The position numbers and the translations under genes were made by a program. Of a DNA stretch of 18,131 nucleotides, positions 6,570 to 14,376 are shown one piece after another. Numbering within the stretch: position 1 is the first letter of the stretch; each line of letters starts with the position of its first letter. The notes beneath the pieces are model-generated. The model had not been told where the DNA came from. It saw only the letters and a list, made by a program, of their open reading frames with translations, and did no database searches. Origin of the DNA: Actinomycetes bacterium (GTDB lineage: Bacteria; Actinomycetota; Actinomycetes; Streptosporangiales; Streptosporangiaceae); NCBI GenBank assembly GCA_025964635.1, contig JAOPYP010000219.1, forward strand, positions 1-18,131, read 5' to 3'.

Positions 6570-7394
6570 GTGACAACCGAGCAGGACGGCGCGGGATCCG
6601 GCCGCTACACGGTCAAGAGCGTGGCCCGGGCGCTGCGGCTGGTCGGCATCGCGGCGGACGGGCCGGCCGAGGGCCAGACGCTCAGCGAGCTGGCCGCGGC
6701 GCTGGGCATCTCCAAGAGCAGCACGCTGGCGCTGGCCCGGACCCTGGAGGCGGCCGGGTTCCTGCGCGAGACCCGCCCCGGCCCGCGGTACACGCTGGGC
6801 ACCGCGCTGATCCGGCTCGGCGACATCGTGGGCCGCCAGCTCCCGCTGGGTGATCTGTGCCGCCCGCTGCTCGACGAGCTGTCCGAGACCACCAAGATGA
6901 CCGCGCGGATCGCGGTGGCCGAGGCCGGCTACCCGGTCTTCATCGCCCGGGTGGACGGCCCGGGCAGCGTGCGGTTCTACACGCCGCTGGGGCAGCGCGA
7001 GGTGCCGTACGCCTCGGCGGCCGGCAAGGCCATCTTGTGCACGATGCCCGAACCGGAAATCCGGCGGGTCTGCGCGGAGGCCGGGATCGGGATGGCCCCG
7101 CGGACCGCGCACACCATCACCGACGTCGGCACCCTGCTCGGCAACCTGGCCGGGGCCCGGCGGCTCGGCTTCGCCGTCGACGATGAGGAGGACGCCGAGG
7201 GCGTGTTCTGCGCCGGCGCGGCGTTCTTCGGCCACGACGGCAGCTGCGCGGGCGCGGTGAGCGTGACCGGCATCAAGGGAGACCTGCCCGCGTGGCGGGT
7301 GGATGAGCTCGGCCGGGCCGTGCGCGGCTACGCCGACAAGGTGTCGGCCCTGCTCGGCGGGGCGCCCTACAGTGCGCCCGGGGCAGGAGCCTGA
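6570..7394 (+). CDS. IclR-family transcriptional regulator
   Basis: A 274-residue regulator. Residues 13-75 form the IclR winged helix-turn-helix (SVARALRLVGIAAD, then LSELAAALGISKSSTLALAR and the wing GPRYTLGTALIRLG), and residues about 90-260 the effector-binding domain, with the typical YASAAGKAIL segment and the FCAGAAFFGHDGSCAGAVSVTG core. Translation starts at GTG 6570, seven bases after AGGAAG (6557-6562). It is divergent from the M24-like/dehydratase/transporter operon and overlaps the dehydrogenase gene by one base (TGATG), so it probably controls both units through the three 17-bp operators. IclR members often govern aromatic or sugar-acid catabolism; here the inducer is likely the imported sugar acid or its 2-keto-3-deoxy derivative, which is inference. 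Confidence 0.95.
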   Translation: MTTEQDGAGSGRYTVKSVARALRLVGIAADGPAEGQTLSELAAALGISKSSTLALARTLEAAGFLRETRPGPRYTLGTALIRLGDIVGRQLPLGDLCRPLLDELSETTKMTARIAVAEAGYPVFIARVDGPGSVRFYTPLGQREVPYASAAGKAILCTMPEPEIRRVCAEAGIGMAPRTAHTITDVGTLLGNLAGARRLGFAVDDEEDAEGVFCAGAAFFGHDGSCAGAVSVTGIKGDLPAWRVDELGRAVRGYADKVSALLGGAPYSAPGAGA

Positions 7395-8488
7395 TGCCGG
7401 TGCCGCCGGAGGTATCCGGGACCATGTCCCACGAGGCGGGGCCCGCCGGGACCCGGGCCGGGGAACCGGGCGGGCCGCCCGCCCGGGCGCTGGTCGTGTC
7501 CGCGCCCGGGGACGTGTCGCTGGAACCGCGGGACCGCCCGGTGCCCGGCCCGGATGAGGTGCTGATCCGGCCGGCCGCCGTCGGGCTATGCGGCACCGAC
7601 CTGGACATCCTGGCCGGCCGGATCGACCCCGCGTACGTCCGCTACCCGCTGGTCCTCGGCCACGAATGGAGCGGGACCGTGCTGGCGGGCGGAAACGGCT
7701 CGCTGGCCCCGGGTACCCGGGTGGTGGCCGAGGGCATCGTGCCGTGCGGTCACTGCGGGCCGTGCCGGGCCGGCCAGACCAACCTGTGCGAGACCTACGA
7801 CGAGATGGGGTTCACCCGGGACGGGGCTGCGGCCGGGTACGCGGTAGTCGGCGAGACCCTCGTGCACCCCCTGGCCGGCCCGGTGAGCATGGCCGACGGG
7901 GCGCTGGTCGAGCCGGCCTCGGTCGTCTACCGGGGCCTGTCCGCCATCTCGGTGAAGCCGGGCCGCCGGGCCCTGGTGGTTGGGGACGGTACCGTGGCCC
8001 TGCTCGCGGTGGCGCTGCTGGGCCTGTGGTCCCCGGCCGAGATCGTGATGCTGGGCCGCCGCCCCGCACAGGCGGCCCTGGCCGCGACCGCGGGCACGGC
8101 CCGGTTCGAGACCGATCCGGGCGCGGCCGGCGGCGGCTACGACCTGGTCGTGGAGGCGGCCGGGACCACCGGCGCGGTCCTCACCGCGCTGGCCGCGGCC
8201 CGGCGGGGCGGGACCGTGCTGCTGCTCGGCCTGCCCCCGCACGGGGCCACTGCGGCCCTCCCCGTGGATGACCTGGTCAACAACGACCTCACGATCCGGG
8301 CGAGTTTCGGCTACACCTCGGACGCCTGGCGGGACGTGGTCAGGCTGCTGAACGCGGGCCGGCTCGGCCTGGGTTTCCTGGTCACGCACCGCTTCCCGCT
8401 CGCGGAGTGGGAAGCGGCCCTCGGCACCCTGCGGGACCCGGATCCCGCCGCCCCCCGCGGCAAAGTCCTCCTCACCCTCGACGGCTAA
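7394..8488 (+). CDS. Zinc-dependent sugar/polyol dehydrogenase (MDR family)
   Basis: A 364-residue medium-chain NAD(P)-dependent dehydrogenase. Catalytic-zinc residues are Cys66 (GLCGTD), His90-Glu91 (GHEWSG) and Glu173 (VEPASV). The structural-zinc lobe has Cys118, Cys121, Cys124 and Cys132. The Rossmann motif VVGDGTVALLA starts near residue 195. About 30 residues precede the usual family start, so ATG 7424 (Met11) or a later codon might be used, although AGGAG is placed just before ATG 7394, which overlaps the regulator stop. The family includes sorbitol, L-threonine, galactitol and rhamnose/arabinose dehydrogenases. Beside an aldonate dehydratase it plausibly oxidises an aldose to lactone or a sugar alcohol to ketose. 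The gene ends 165 bp before the stop of a convergent gene. Confidence 0.92.
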   Translation: MPVPPEVSGTMSHEAGPAGTRAGEPGGPPARALVVSAPGDVSLEPRDRPVPGPDEVLIRPAAVGLCGTDLDILAGRIDPAYVRYPLVLGHEWSGTVLAGGNGSLAPGTRVVAEGIVPCGHCGPCRAGQTNLCETYDEMGFTRDGAAAGYAVVGETLVHPLAGPVSMADGALVEPASVVYRGLSAISVKPGRRALVVGDGTVALLAVALLGLWSPAEIVMLGRRPAQAALAATAGTARFETDPGAAGGGYDLVVEAAGTTGAVLTALAAARRGGTVLLLGLPPHGATAALPVDDLVNNDLTIRASFGYTSDAWRDVVRLLNAGRLGLGFLVTHRFPLAEWEAALGTLRDPDPAAPRGKVLLTLDG

Positions 8489-8543
8489 CGCCGGCCAGCC
8501 CCTCGTCCTGCCCGCCCCTCGCGTCCCATCCACCCCCCCATCC

Positions 8544-8596
8544 TCCCAGCCCCACCGGCACTCCCAGCCCCACCGGCACTCCCAGCCCCACCGGCC
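8544..8596. repeat. 18-bp direct repeat, almost three copies
   Basis: TCCCAGCCCCACCGGCAC occurs at 8544-8561 and 8562-8579, with a third incomplete copy from 8580. It lies in the convergent intergenic region between the dehydrogenase and the glycosyltransferase. No gene function is evident. Confidence 0.9.
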
Positions 8597-8607
8597 ACAG
8601 ACCCCGG

Positions 8608-8659
8608 TCGTGATCAACCGATTGGTGCCTTCAGGGCGACACCAATCGGTTGATCACGA
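8608..8659. terminator. Perfect 20-bp inverted repeat, probable bidirectional terminator
   Basis: Left arm 8608-8627 (begins TCGTGATCAACC) and right arm 8640-8659 are fully complementary over 20 bases around a 12-base loop. It lies between two convergent genes and overlaps the stop codon of the leftward glycosyltransferase. There is no T-tract, which is common for actinobacterial terminators. Its arms are less GC-rich than the surroundings, so a dispersed palindromic element or a protein-binding site is an alternative. Confidence 0.75.
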
Positions 8660-10288
8660 ACTGGTGCGGGCCGAGGGGGCGGGGCTGGTGGTGTCCCTGG
8701 GAGTGGTGGGGCCTGTGGGGGTGCTGGGTGAGCCGCCGGGGAGCCGGGTGCGGAGGGCGGCGGCGATCAGGATGCCGAGCAGGGCCAGGCCGCCGAGCAG
8801 GAACGCGTTCCCGGTGAGCAGTTGGATGCCGTGCCAGTGATACTCGGCGAACCAGGGCCGGTCGCCGTGCCGGTAGTAGACCTCCGGGTCGGTGTTCGGC
8901 GGCTGCCAGAGCAGGCCCAGCGAGAACTGGCCCAGGTCGGACGGCTCACCCCACAGGCGTCCCGGCCACGCGCCGTACAGGGCCAGCAGGGCCACGGCCA
9001 GCGCCCAGTACCCCGCGGCGGGCCAGCGGACCGCCCGGCGCCAGCTAAGCCTGCCGGACGCGGCCGCGGCCTCGCCGCTGCCGGGCGCTTCTCTCGCGGC
9101 CGCTCCGCCCCGGGGAGGCCCGGTTCCGGATCCGCCCGCCCCCGCTGATCCCGGTCCCGCTGAACCCGCCCTCGCCGGTACCCGGGCCGGCCCGGCATCA
9201 GCCGCTTCTGTCCCGGGGGCACCGCGAGTCACACCGGCCCGGACCGCGTCGGCGGGAGCGTGCATGGCCCGGACCGCGTAGGCGGCCGCGACCGCCACCC
9301 CGGGGACGATCCACACCCAGTGGTGGTCCCAGCTGATGGGGGAGACCAGCAGCCCGGTCAGCGCGCAGGCCAGCAACCCGGGCAGCGGGTGGCCGGCCCG
9401 GTCGAGCAGGGCCGCGCAGGCCAGCCCGGCCGCCGCGGTGACCAGTGCAACGGCCAGCCACACCGGCCCGGCGCCGGCCACGCTGCCCGCCAGCCGGGTC
9501 AGCAGGCCCCGCAGCGACTGGTTGCCCTCCCAGCCGACGAAGCCGGTCCGGCCGCCGTTGAAGAACAGGCCGCCCAGCCACCACCGGCCCGAGTCGGCGG
9601 GCGCGACCACGAACCCGGCGGCCACGGTGGCGGCGAACGCCGCGCAGGCCACCGCAGCCGCCCGGAACCTCCTGGTCAGCAGCAGGTAGGGGACGAAGAT
9701 GAGCGGCACCAGCTTGATGCCGGCGGCCACGCCGACGCCCGCGCCCTTCCACCACCGGCTGGCCCCGGGCCGGCGGGTATCCGGCTGGCCCAGGTCCCAG
9801 ATGATCAGCGCCATCAGGACCAGGTTCACCTGGCCGAGGTAGATGGTGCGCAGCACCGGCTCGGTCCAGAACACCGCGGCCGCGGCCAGCAGCGTCGCGC
9901 CCAGCCGGGTCAGGCCACGGCGGTAGCCGAGCCAGCCGAACGTGAACCACAGCGTGGCGAGCAGCGCCCCGATGCTGACCACGACGCTAATCGCGGGCAG
10001 CACCCGCCACGGGACGAACGAGACGAGCGCGAAGACCACCGCCGCGAACGGCGTGTAGGTGAACTTCAGGTGCAGGTTCTGGTAGCCGCGCCAGTCGTAC
10101 AGCGGCGCGGCCAGGTGCGGGTCATACAGCGGCCGGACGTGCCGCACGATCAGCCCGCCCGACTGGTAGACGCCGAGGTCGACCGGGTCCAGCGTCCAGT
10201 GGTAGGGGTGGCCGGCCATGTAGGCCAGGTAGCTGCCGAGGATCACCGCGAACGCGATGATGCCCGCCACCGCCAGCCTGCCCCGCAC
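8654..10288 (-). CDS. GT87-family membrane glycosyltransferase (DUF2029, mannosyl/arabinosyltransferase-like)
   Basis: A 544-residue polytopic GT-C protein with an N-terminal membrane segment, then DPVDLGVYQSGG (residues 34-45, with the acidic motif expected of GT-C catalytic loops) and the GT87-like phrases FTYTPFAAVVFALV, YLGQVNLVLMALIIWD, GIKLVPLIFVPYLLL, GNQSLRGLL and SPISWDHHWVWIVPG. Relatives use polyprenyl-phosphate mannose or arabinose to extend lipid-linked glycans at the outer membrane face. Residues 342-412 are a low-complexity Gly/Ala/Pro linker between two hydrophobic segments. The GTG start has GGAGG a few bases upstream. The gene stands alone: guaB1 lies 92 bp upstream in the same direction, and a convergent gene lies downstream. 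The donor and acceptor cannot be told. Confidence 0.85.
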   Translation of the reverse strand: MRGRLAVAGIIAFAVILGSYLAYMAGHPYHWTLDPVDLGVYQSGGLIVRHVRPLYDPHLAAPLYDWRGYQNLHLKFTYTPFAAVVFALVSFVPWRVLPAISVVVSIGALLATLWFTFGWLGYRRGLTRLGATLLAAAAVFWTEPVLRTIYLGQVNLVLMALIIWDLGQPDTRRPGASRWWKGAGVGVAAGIKLVPLIFVPYLLLTRRFRAAAVACAAFAATVAAGFVVAPADSGRWWLGGLFFNGGRTGFVGWEGNQSLRGLLTRLAGSVAGAGPVWLAVALVTAAAGLACAALLDRAGHPLPGLLACALTGLLVSPISWDHHWVWIVPGVAVAAAYAVRAMHAPADAVRAGVTRGAPGTEAADAGPARVPARAGSAGPGSAGAGGSGTGPPRGGAAAREAPGSGEAAAASGRLSWRRAVRWPAAGYWALAVALLALYGAWPGRLWGEPSDLGQFSLGLLWQPPNTDPEVYYRHGDRPWFAEYHWHGIQLLTGNAFLLGGLALLGILIAAALRTRLPGGSPSTPTGPTTPRDTTSPAPSARTSS

Positions 10289-10324
10289 GTTCCCTCCACT
10301 GGACCCGTCACCTGGGTCGGGCCG

Positions 10325-10330
10325 AGATTA
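10325..10330 (-). promoter_or_regulatory. Candidate -10 of the GT87 gene
   Basis: TAATCT on the minus strand is the best -10-like hexamer in the 92-bp gap. It would give an untranslated leader of about 30 bases containing the GGAGG. I see no convincing -35 at 17 bases. Confidence 0.3.
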
Positions 10331-10342
10331 CCCACTTCCGCC

Positions 10343-10364
10343 GGGCGGCCGCCGGTTCCCGCCC
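10343..10364 (-). terminator. Candidate hairpin after guaB1
   Basis: GGGCGG (10343-10348) pairs with CCGCCC (10359-10364) around ten bases, about 16 bases past the guaB1 stop codon. There is no T-tract. In such GC-rich DNA a short stem like this may arise by chance. Confidence 0.3.
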
Positions 10365-10380
10365 GCGGGATCCCAGGGCT

Positions 10381-11817
10381 TTACCAGCTCGTGGACAGCG
10401 GCATTCCCTCGCTGTAGCCGGCCGCGCTCTGCACCCCGACGGTCGCGCGATGGTGCAGCTCATCCAGGTCGGAGGCGCCGGCGTAGGTGCACGCGCTGCG
10501 CAGCCCGGCGGTGATCCCGTCGATCAGGTCTTCCACCCCGGGACGCTGCGGGTCCAGGTACATCCGCGCGGTGGAGATGCCCTCCTCGAAGAGCGCCTTG
10601 CGGGCCCGGTCGAACGACGAATCAGCCGCGCTGCGCAGCCGCACGGCCCGGGCCGAGGCCATCCCGAAGCTCTCCTTGTACAGGCGGCCGTCCGGGTCGC
10701 GGAACACGTCGCCTGGCGACTCGTAGGTGCCCGCGAACCAGGACCCGATCATCACGTTGGACGCCCCGGCGGCCAGCGCGAGCGCCACGTCCCGGGGGTG
10801 GCGGACGCCGCCGTCCGCCCAGACGTGCGCGCCCAGCTCCCGGGCCTGCGCCGCGCACTCCAGGACCGCGCTGAACTGGGGGCGGCCGACCCCGGTCATC
10901 ATCCGGGTGGTGCACATCGCGCCGGGGCCGACCCCGACCTTGACGATGTCCGCGCCCGCGGCGACCAGGTCGGCGACGCCCGCCGCGGTGACCACGTTCC
11001 CGGCGGCGACCGGCACGTCCGGGCTGACCCCGCGGACCGCCCGCAGCGCGCTGATCATCTTCTCCTGGTGGCCGTGCGCGGTGTCCACCACGAGCACGTC
11101 CACCCCGGCGTCGAGCAGCAGCTTGGCCTTGGCCGCCACGTCGCCGTTGATGCCCAGGGCGGCCCCGATCCGCAGCCGCCCGCTGGTGTCGGTGGCCGGG
11201 TCGTACAGGGTCGCGCGGAGCGCACCGGTCCGGGTCAGGATGCCCACGCAGCGGCCGCCGGTGTCTACCACCGGGGCCAGCCGGTGCCGCCCGTCGTGCA
11301 GCAGGGTGAACGCGCGCTGCGGGTCGGTGCCCGCCGGGAGGGTGAGCAGCTCGGTGGACATCACGTCGCGCAGCTGGGTGAACCGGTCCACGCCCGTGCA
11401 GTCCGACTCGGTCACCACGCCCACCGGGCGCCCGTCCTCCACCACGATCACGCCGCCATGCGCCCGCTTGGGCAGCAGGCCCAGCGCCTGGCCGGTGGTG
11501 TCCCCGGGGCCCAGCGTGATGGGTGTGTCGTGCACCAGGTCGCGGCTCTTCACCCAGGACACCACGCCGGCGACCACGTCGGCCGGGATGTCCTGGGGCA
11601 GGATGGCCAGCCCCCCGCGCCGGGCCGCGGTCTCGGCCATCCGGCGGCCGGACACCGCGGTCATGTTGGCCACCACGACCGGGATCGTGGTGCCGCTGCC
11701 GTCGTGGGTCGCGAGGTTCACGTCGAGCCGGGACTCCACCGCCGACCGGCCGGGGACGAGGAACACGTCGCTGTAGGTCAGGTCATGGGCGGGGACGTTC
11801 TCGGTAAGGAATCGCAC
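10381..11817 (-). CDS. guaB1: GuaB1-family IMPDH-like protein with CBS domains (probable GMP reductase)
   Basis: A 478-residue cytosolic purine-salvage enzyme. The IMPDH/GMPR barrel is split by a CBS (Bateman) module at about residues 96-205. The NAD(P) and substrate elements VVDTAHGHQEKM and AAGNVVTAAG precede the catalytic loop GVGPGAMCTTRMMTGVG with nucleophile Cys302. The rest runs through ADGGVRHPRDVALALAAGASNVMIG. This is the actinobacterial GuaB1 form, separate from the essential GuaB2 IMP dehydrogenase. The mycobacterial GuaB1 has been reported to be a CBS-containing GMP reductase, so deamination of GMP to IMP is the likely reaction. The start is GTG 11817, with a -10-like CAGAAT exactly six bases before it. 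It lies 41 bp downstream of the antiporter gene, with a hairpin between them, so it is probably transcribed separately. Confidence 0.92.
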   Translation of the reverse strand: MRFLTENVPAHDLTYSDVFLVPGRSAVESRLDVNLATHDGSGTTIPVVVANMTAVSGRRMAETAARRGGLAILPQDIPADVVAGVVSWVKSRDLVHDTPITLGPGDTTGQALGLLPKRAHGGVIVVEDGRPVGVVTESDCTGVDRFTQLRDVMSTELLTLPAGTDPQRAFTLLHDGRHRLAPVVDTGGRCVGILTRTGALRATLYDPATDTSGRLRIGAALGINGDVAAKAKLLLDAGVDVLVVDTAHGHQEKMISALRAVRGVSPDVPVAAGNVVTAAGVADLVAAGADIVKVGVGPGAMCTTRMMTGVGRPQFSAVLECAAQARELGAHVWADGGVRHPRDVALALAAGASNVMIGSWFAGTYESPGDVFRDPDGRLYKESFGMASARAVRLRSAADSSFDRARKALFEEGISTARMYLDPQRPGVEDLIDGITAGLRSACTYAGASDLDELHHRATVGVQSAAGYSEGMPLSTSW

Positions 11818-11823
11818 CCTCTG

Positions 11824-11829
11824 ATTCTG
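11824..11829 (-). promoter_or_regulatory. Candidate -10 for leaderless guaB1
   Basis: CAGAAT on the minus strand, six bases before GTG 11817, so transcription would start at the initiation codon. No clear -35 is seen. There is no well-spaced Shine-Dalgarno, which supports the leaderless reading. Confidence 0.4.
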
Positions 11830-11835
11830 CCCGCT

Positions 11836-11852
11836 GACGGGCTATGCCCGTC
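11836..11852. terminator. Hairpin between the antiporter gene and guaB1
   Basis: GACGGGC-TAT-GCCCGTC is a perfect 7-bp stem with a 3-base loop, seven bases after the antiporter stop. An alternative stem pairs GCTGACG (11833-11839) with CGTCAGC (11857-11863). It is probably an intrinsic terminator. Because it also falls where a guaB1 -35 would be, an operator is possible. Confidence 0.55.
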
Positions 11853-11858
11853 CGCGCG

Positions 11859-13508
11859 TCAGCCGGAGACGGGGGTGCCGGGCCCGGGATCGCCGCCGGC
11901 CGCGTCCCACTCGTCCCGGGACAGCATCGCCTCTTCCAGGTCCAGGTGGTGCAGGACCTCGTCGAGCACCTCGTCGTCGATCTGGCGCTCGTCGCGCAGC
12001 CGGATGAACGCGGCCCGCTCGGCGGTGGTCATCTCGCGGCGCAGCCGCCGGAACGCGGCCGACGGGGTCGGCCCGCCCTCCTCGCCGGGCTGGCTGTCGG
12101 GCAGCCGCTCCCACGCCCCCGCCTGCCGGTACTCGGCCAGCCGGCGCAGCCGGTCGACCACCTCGGCGGGCGCGCCGGCGGGGTCCTGGGCGGCCAGTTC
12201 GTCCAGCCGCCGCAGTCCCGCCTCGGAGGCGGCCTCCTGAGCGTGGGCCTGGGCCACCGCGTCAGCCTGCTCCTCGCCCGGCCCGGCCCGGACCCCGAGC
12301 CAGTGGATCAGCCACGGCAGCGTGAGGCCCTGCACCAGCAGCGTGCCGAGCACGGTAGTGAACGTCAGGAAGACCAGCAGGTTGCGCTGGGGCACGTCAG
12401 CCGGCAGCGCCGCCGCGGCGGCCAGCGAGATAACCCCCCGCAGGCCGGCCCAGGACAGCACCAGCGTGGCCCGCCAGGAGGGGGCCGGATCCTGGGCCCG
12501 GATCCGGGGCACCAGCCACCGGGGTAGGTAGATGGACGGGAAGACCCAGACGATCCGGGCCAGGACGACCGCGCCGAGCACGACGGCGGCCTCGGTGGCC
12601 AGCCGGGCCGGGTTCCGCGTGCCCAGGCCCTGCAGCACGGGCCGCAGCTGGAGGCCGATCAGCGCGAACGCCACTGACTCGAGCACGAACGTGGCGACCC
12701 GCCAGACGGCCATGTCCTGCAGCCGGGTGGCGAAGTGCGCCTGGCCGCCGTGGTGGCCGAGGTACAGGCCCGTCACCACGACGGCCAGGACCCCGGACAC
12801 GTGCAGTGAGTCGGCGGCCAGGTAGGCGGCGAACGGGGTGAGCAGCGACAGTGCGCTCTCCACCAGGGGGTCGCGTATCCGCATCCGGAGCCGGTGGATG
12901 AGGACGCCGAGCACCAGGCCCGCGGCGATCCCGCCCGCGCTGATGACGACCAGGCTGCCCACCGCGCTCAGCGGGGAGGGGGTGGCCACGGTGGTGGCCG
13001 CCGCGCTCACCGCGACCGCGTACAGGGTGAGGGCGGTGCCGTCGTTGAGCATGCTCTCGCCGGTGATGACGGTCAGCAGCCGCCTCGGCAGGTGCAGCCG
13101 GCGGCCGATGCTGGCCGTGGTGACCGCGTCGGTCGGCGCGAGGATCGCGCCCAGCGTGATCGCGGCGGCCAGCGGCAGCCCGGGCACGTCGAGCCGGGCC
13201 GCGCCGCCCACCACCAGCGCGGTGAAGAGCACGAGGCCGACCGAGAGCAGGGCGAGGGTCCGCACGTGGTCGCGCAGGTTCAGGTACGAGCTTTCCAGCG
13301 CCGTGGCGTAGACGAGCGGCGGCAGCACCGCGAACAGGACCAGGTTGGGGCTGAGGCGGAACTCCGGCACCCCGGGGATGTAGGACGCGCCGAGCCCGGT
13401 CAGCACCAGCAGGATGGGTGCGGCCACGCCGCGTCTGCGGGCCAGCGCGGCGATCGCGCAGGAACCGACGATGAGCAGCAGCAGCGCCAGGGCCTGCGTC
13501 GCCGTCAT
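11859..13508 (-). CDS. Na+/H+ antiporter, CPA1 (NhaP/NHE) family
   Basis: A 549-residue membrane exchanger with about twelve hydrophobic segments. Core CPA1 motifs are visible: FAVLPPLVYATALESSY near residue 60, GAILAPTDAVTTASIG with Thr126-Asp127, and ITGESMLNDGTAL with the Asn155-Asp156 pair that binds the cation in electroneutral CPA1 exchangers. SWAGLRGVISLAAA near residue 390 is also typical. A charged cytoplasmic tail of about 120 residues follows, rich in Glu and Arg. It would export Na+ (or K+) in exchange for protons for pH and salt homeostasis. ATG 13508 lies ten bases after the TetR-family gene stop with no clear Shine-Dalgarno, suggesting cotranscription and coupled translation, so the regulator may control it. 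Confidence 0.92.
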   Translation of the reverse strand: MTATQALALLLLIVGSCAIAALARRRGVAAPILLVLTGLGASYIPGVPEFRLSPNLVLFAVLPPLVYATALESSYLNLRDHVRTLALLSVGLVLFTALVVGGAARLDVPGLPLAAAITLGAILAPTDAVTTASIGRRLHLPRRLLTVITGESMLNDGTALTLYAVAVSAAATTVATPSPLSAVGSLVVISAGGIAAGLVLGVLIHRLRMRIRDPLVESALSLLTPFAAYLAADSLHVSGVLAVVVTGLYLGHHGGQAHFATRLQDMAVWRVATFVLESVAFALIGLQLRPVLQGLGTRNPARLATEAAVVLGAVVLARIVWVFPSIYLPRWLVPRIRAQDPAPSWRATLVLSWAGLRGVISLAAAAALPADVPQRNLLVFLTFTTVLGTLLVQGLTLPWLIHWLGVRAGPGEEQADAVAQAHAQEAASEAGLRRLDELAAQDPAGAPAEVVDRLRRLAEYRQAGAWERLPDSQPGEEGGPTPSAAFRRLRREMTTAERAAFIRLRDERQIDDEVLDEVLHHLDLEEAMLSRDEWDAAGGDPGPGTPVSG

Positions 13509-13518
13509 CGCGGCGCGA

Positions 13519-14277
13519 TCAGGAGTAGTGGAAGGCCGCGAAGATGATTGCGGTCAGCCGGTCCACCATCTCGCCCCTGGGCAGCCGGACCTCGACCGTC
13601 AGCAGGTAGTTGATCCGCTCGATCATCATGAGCAGGGCCAGCGCGGTGAGCTCGGCGTGCCCGGCGGGGGTCTCATGGCCGGCGGCGTCGGCGGCGGCCG
13701 TCATGCCCTGGGTGATGGCCTCGGACAGCTTAAACATCACCTGCAGCCCGTCACCCCAGACTTCCTCGCCGACGATCTCGGCCTGGCTGAGGATCCGGAT
13801 CACCGACGCGTGGGCGGCGTAGGTATCGCAGAAGGCGTTCACCCAGCGGCGCAGCGCGGCCTGCCCGGCCTCGTTCCGGGTGACGACCGGGAACTCGTCG
13901 GTGAGTGCGGCCATGTCCACGAGCGCGTCCGACAGCAGCGCCTTGAACAGGTCTTCCTTGTTGGAGAAGTACAGGTAGAAGGTGCCGTGCGAGATCTTGG
14001 CCCGGCGCACCACGTCATCGACGCGGACGGCCTGAAAACCCCGCTCGTCGAACTCGGCCAGGCCCGCGTCGAGCAGCTTCTGCACCGTCTGGCGGCCCTG
14101 GGCGCGCAGCTCACGGTCCTGGGCGGGCGCGCCCCCGCCCAGCGAGGGCCGCCCGGAACGAGCGGCGTCGGCCCGCAGGCTGGACGGAACACCGCTACGG
14201 GGGTTTGGTGGCTTTCCAGCGTTTCCTTCTGGCACGGATCCCCTTGGAGCAGTGCCGGGGTAGGCTTCCCGACTCAT
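13519..14277 (-). CDS. TetR-family transcriptional regulator
   Basis: A 252-residue regulator. The DNA-binding domain spans about residues 63-109 and contains the characteristic VDDVVRRAKISHGTFYLYFSNKEDLFKALL. The rest is a helical ligand-binding domain. An unusual 60-residue basic, Pro/Gly/Ser-rich N-terminal extension precedes it. I chose ATG 14277 because TACCCT lies exactly six bases upstream, matching the leaderless pattern of neighbouring genes; the frame extends to 14328, and a much later start is possible. It sits ten bases from the antiporter gene downstream and 99 bp from the aldonolactone-oxidase-like gene upstream. The ligand is unknown. Confidence 0.9.
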   Translation of the reverse strand: MSREAYPGTAPRGSVPEGNAGKPPNPRSGVPSSLRADAARSGRPSLGGGAPAQDRELRAQGRQTVQKLLDAGLAEFDERGFQAVRVDDVVRRAKISHGTFYLYFSNKEDLFKALLSDALVDMAALTDEFPVVTRNEAGQAALRRWVNAFCDTYAAHASVIRILSQAEIVGEEVWGDGLQVMFKLSEAITQGMTAAADAAGHETPAGHAELTALALLMMIERINYLLTVEVRLPRGEMVDRLTAIIFAAFHYS

Positions 14278-14283
14278 GTTCGG

Positions 14284-14289
14284 AGGGTA
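14284..14289 (-). promoter_or_regulatory. Candidate -10 for the leaderless tetR-type gene
   Basis: TACCCT on the minus strand, then six bases, then ATG 14277. No convincing -35 at 17-18 bases. Confidence 0.4.
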
Positions 14290-14376
14290 GCCTGCCCCGG
14301 ATCGGTTCGCTGCATTCCCCCACCGCAAGAAGTCTCCCGCGTCCGGTCCCCGGTCATATCCCCAGATCAGGGTGGG

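Noticed and set aside
7586..8617. 343-codon minus-strand ORF antisense to the dehydrogenase
   Set aside because: Its N-terminus is the translated 18-bp repeat and the rest mirrors the zinc dehydrogenase gene.
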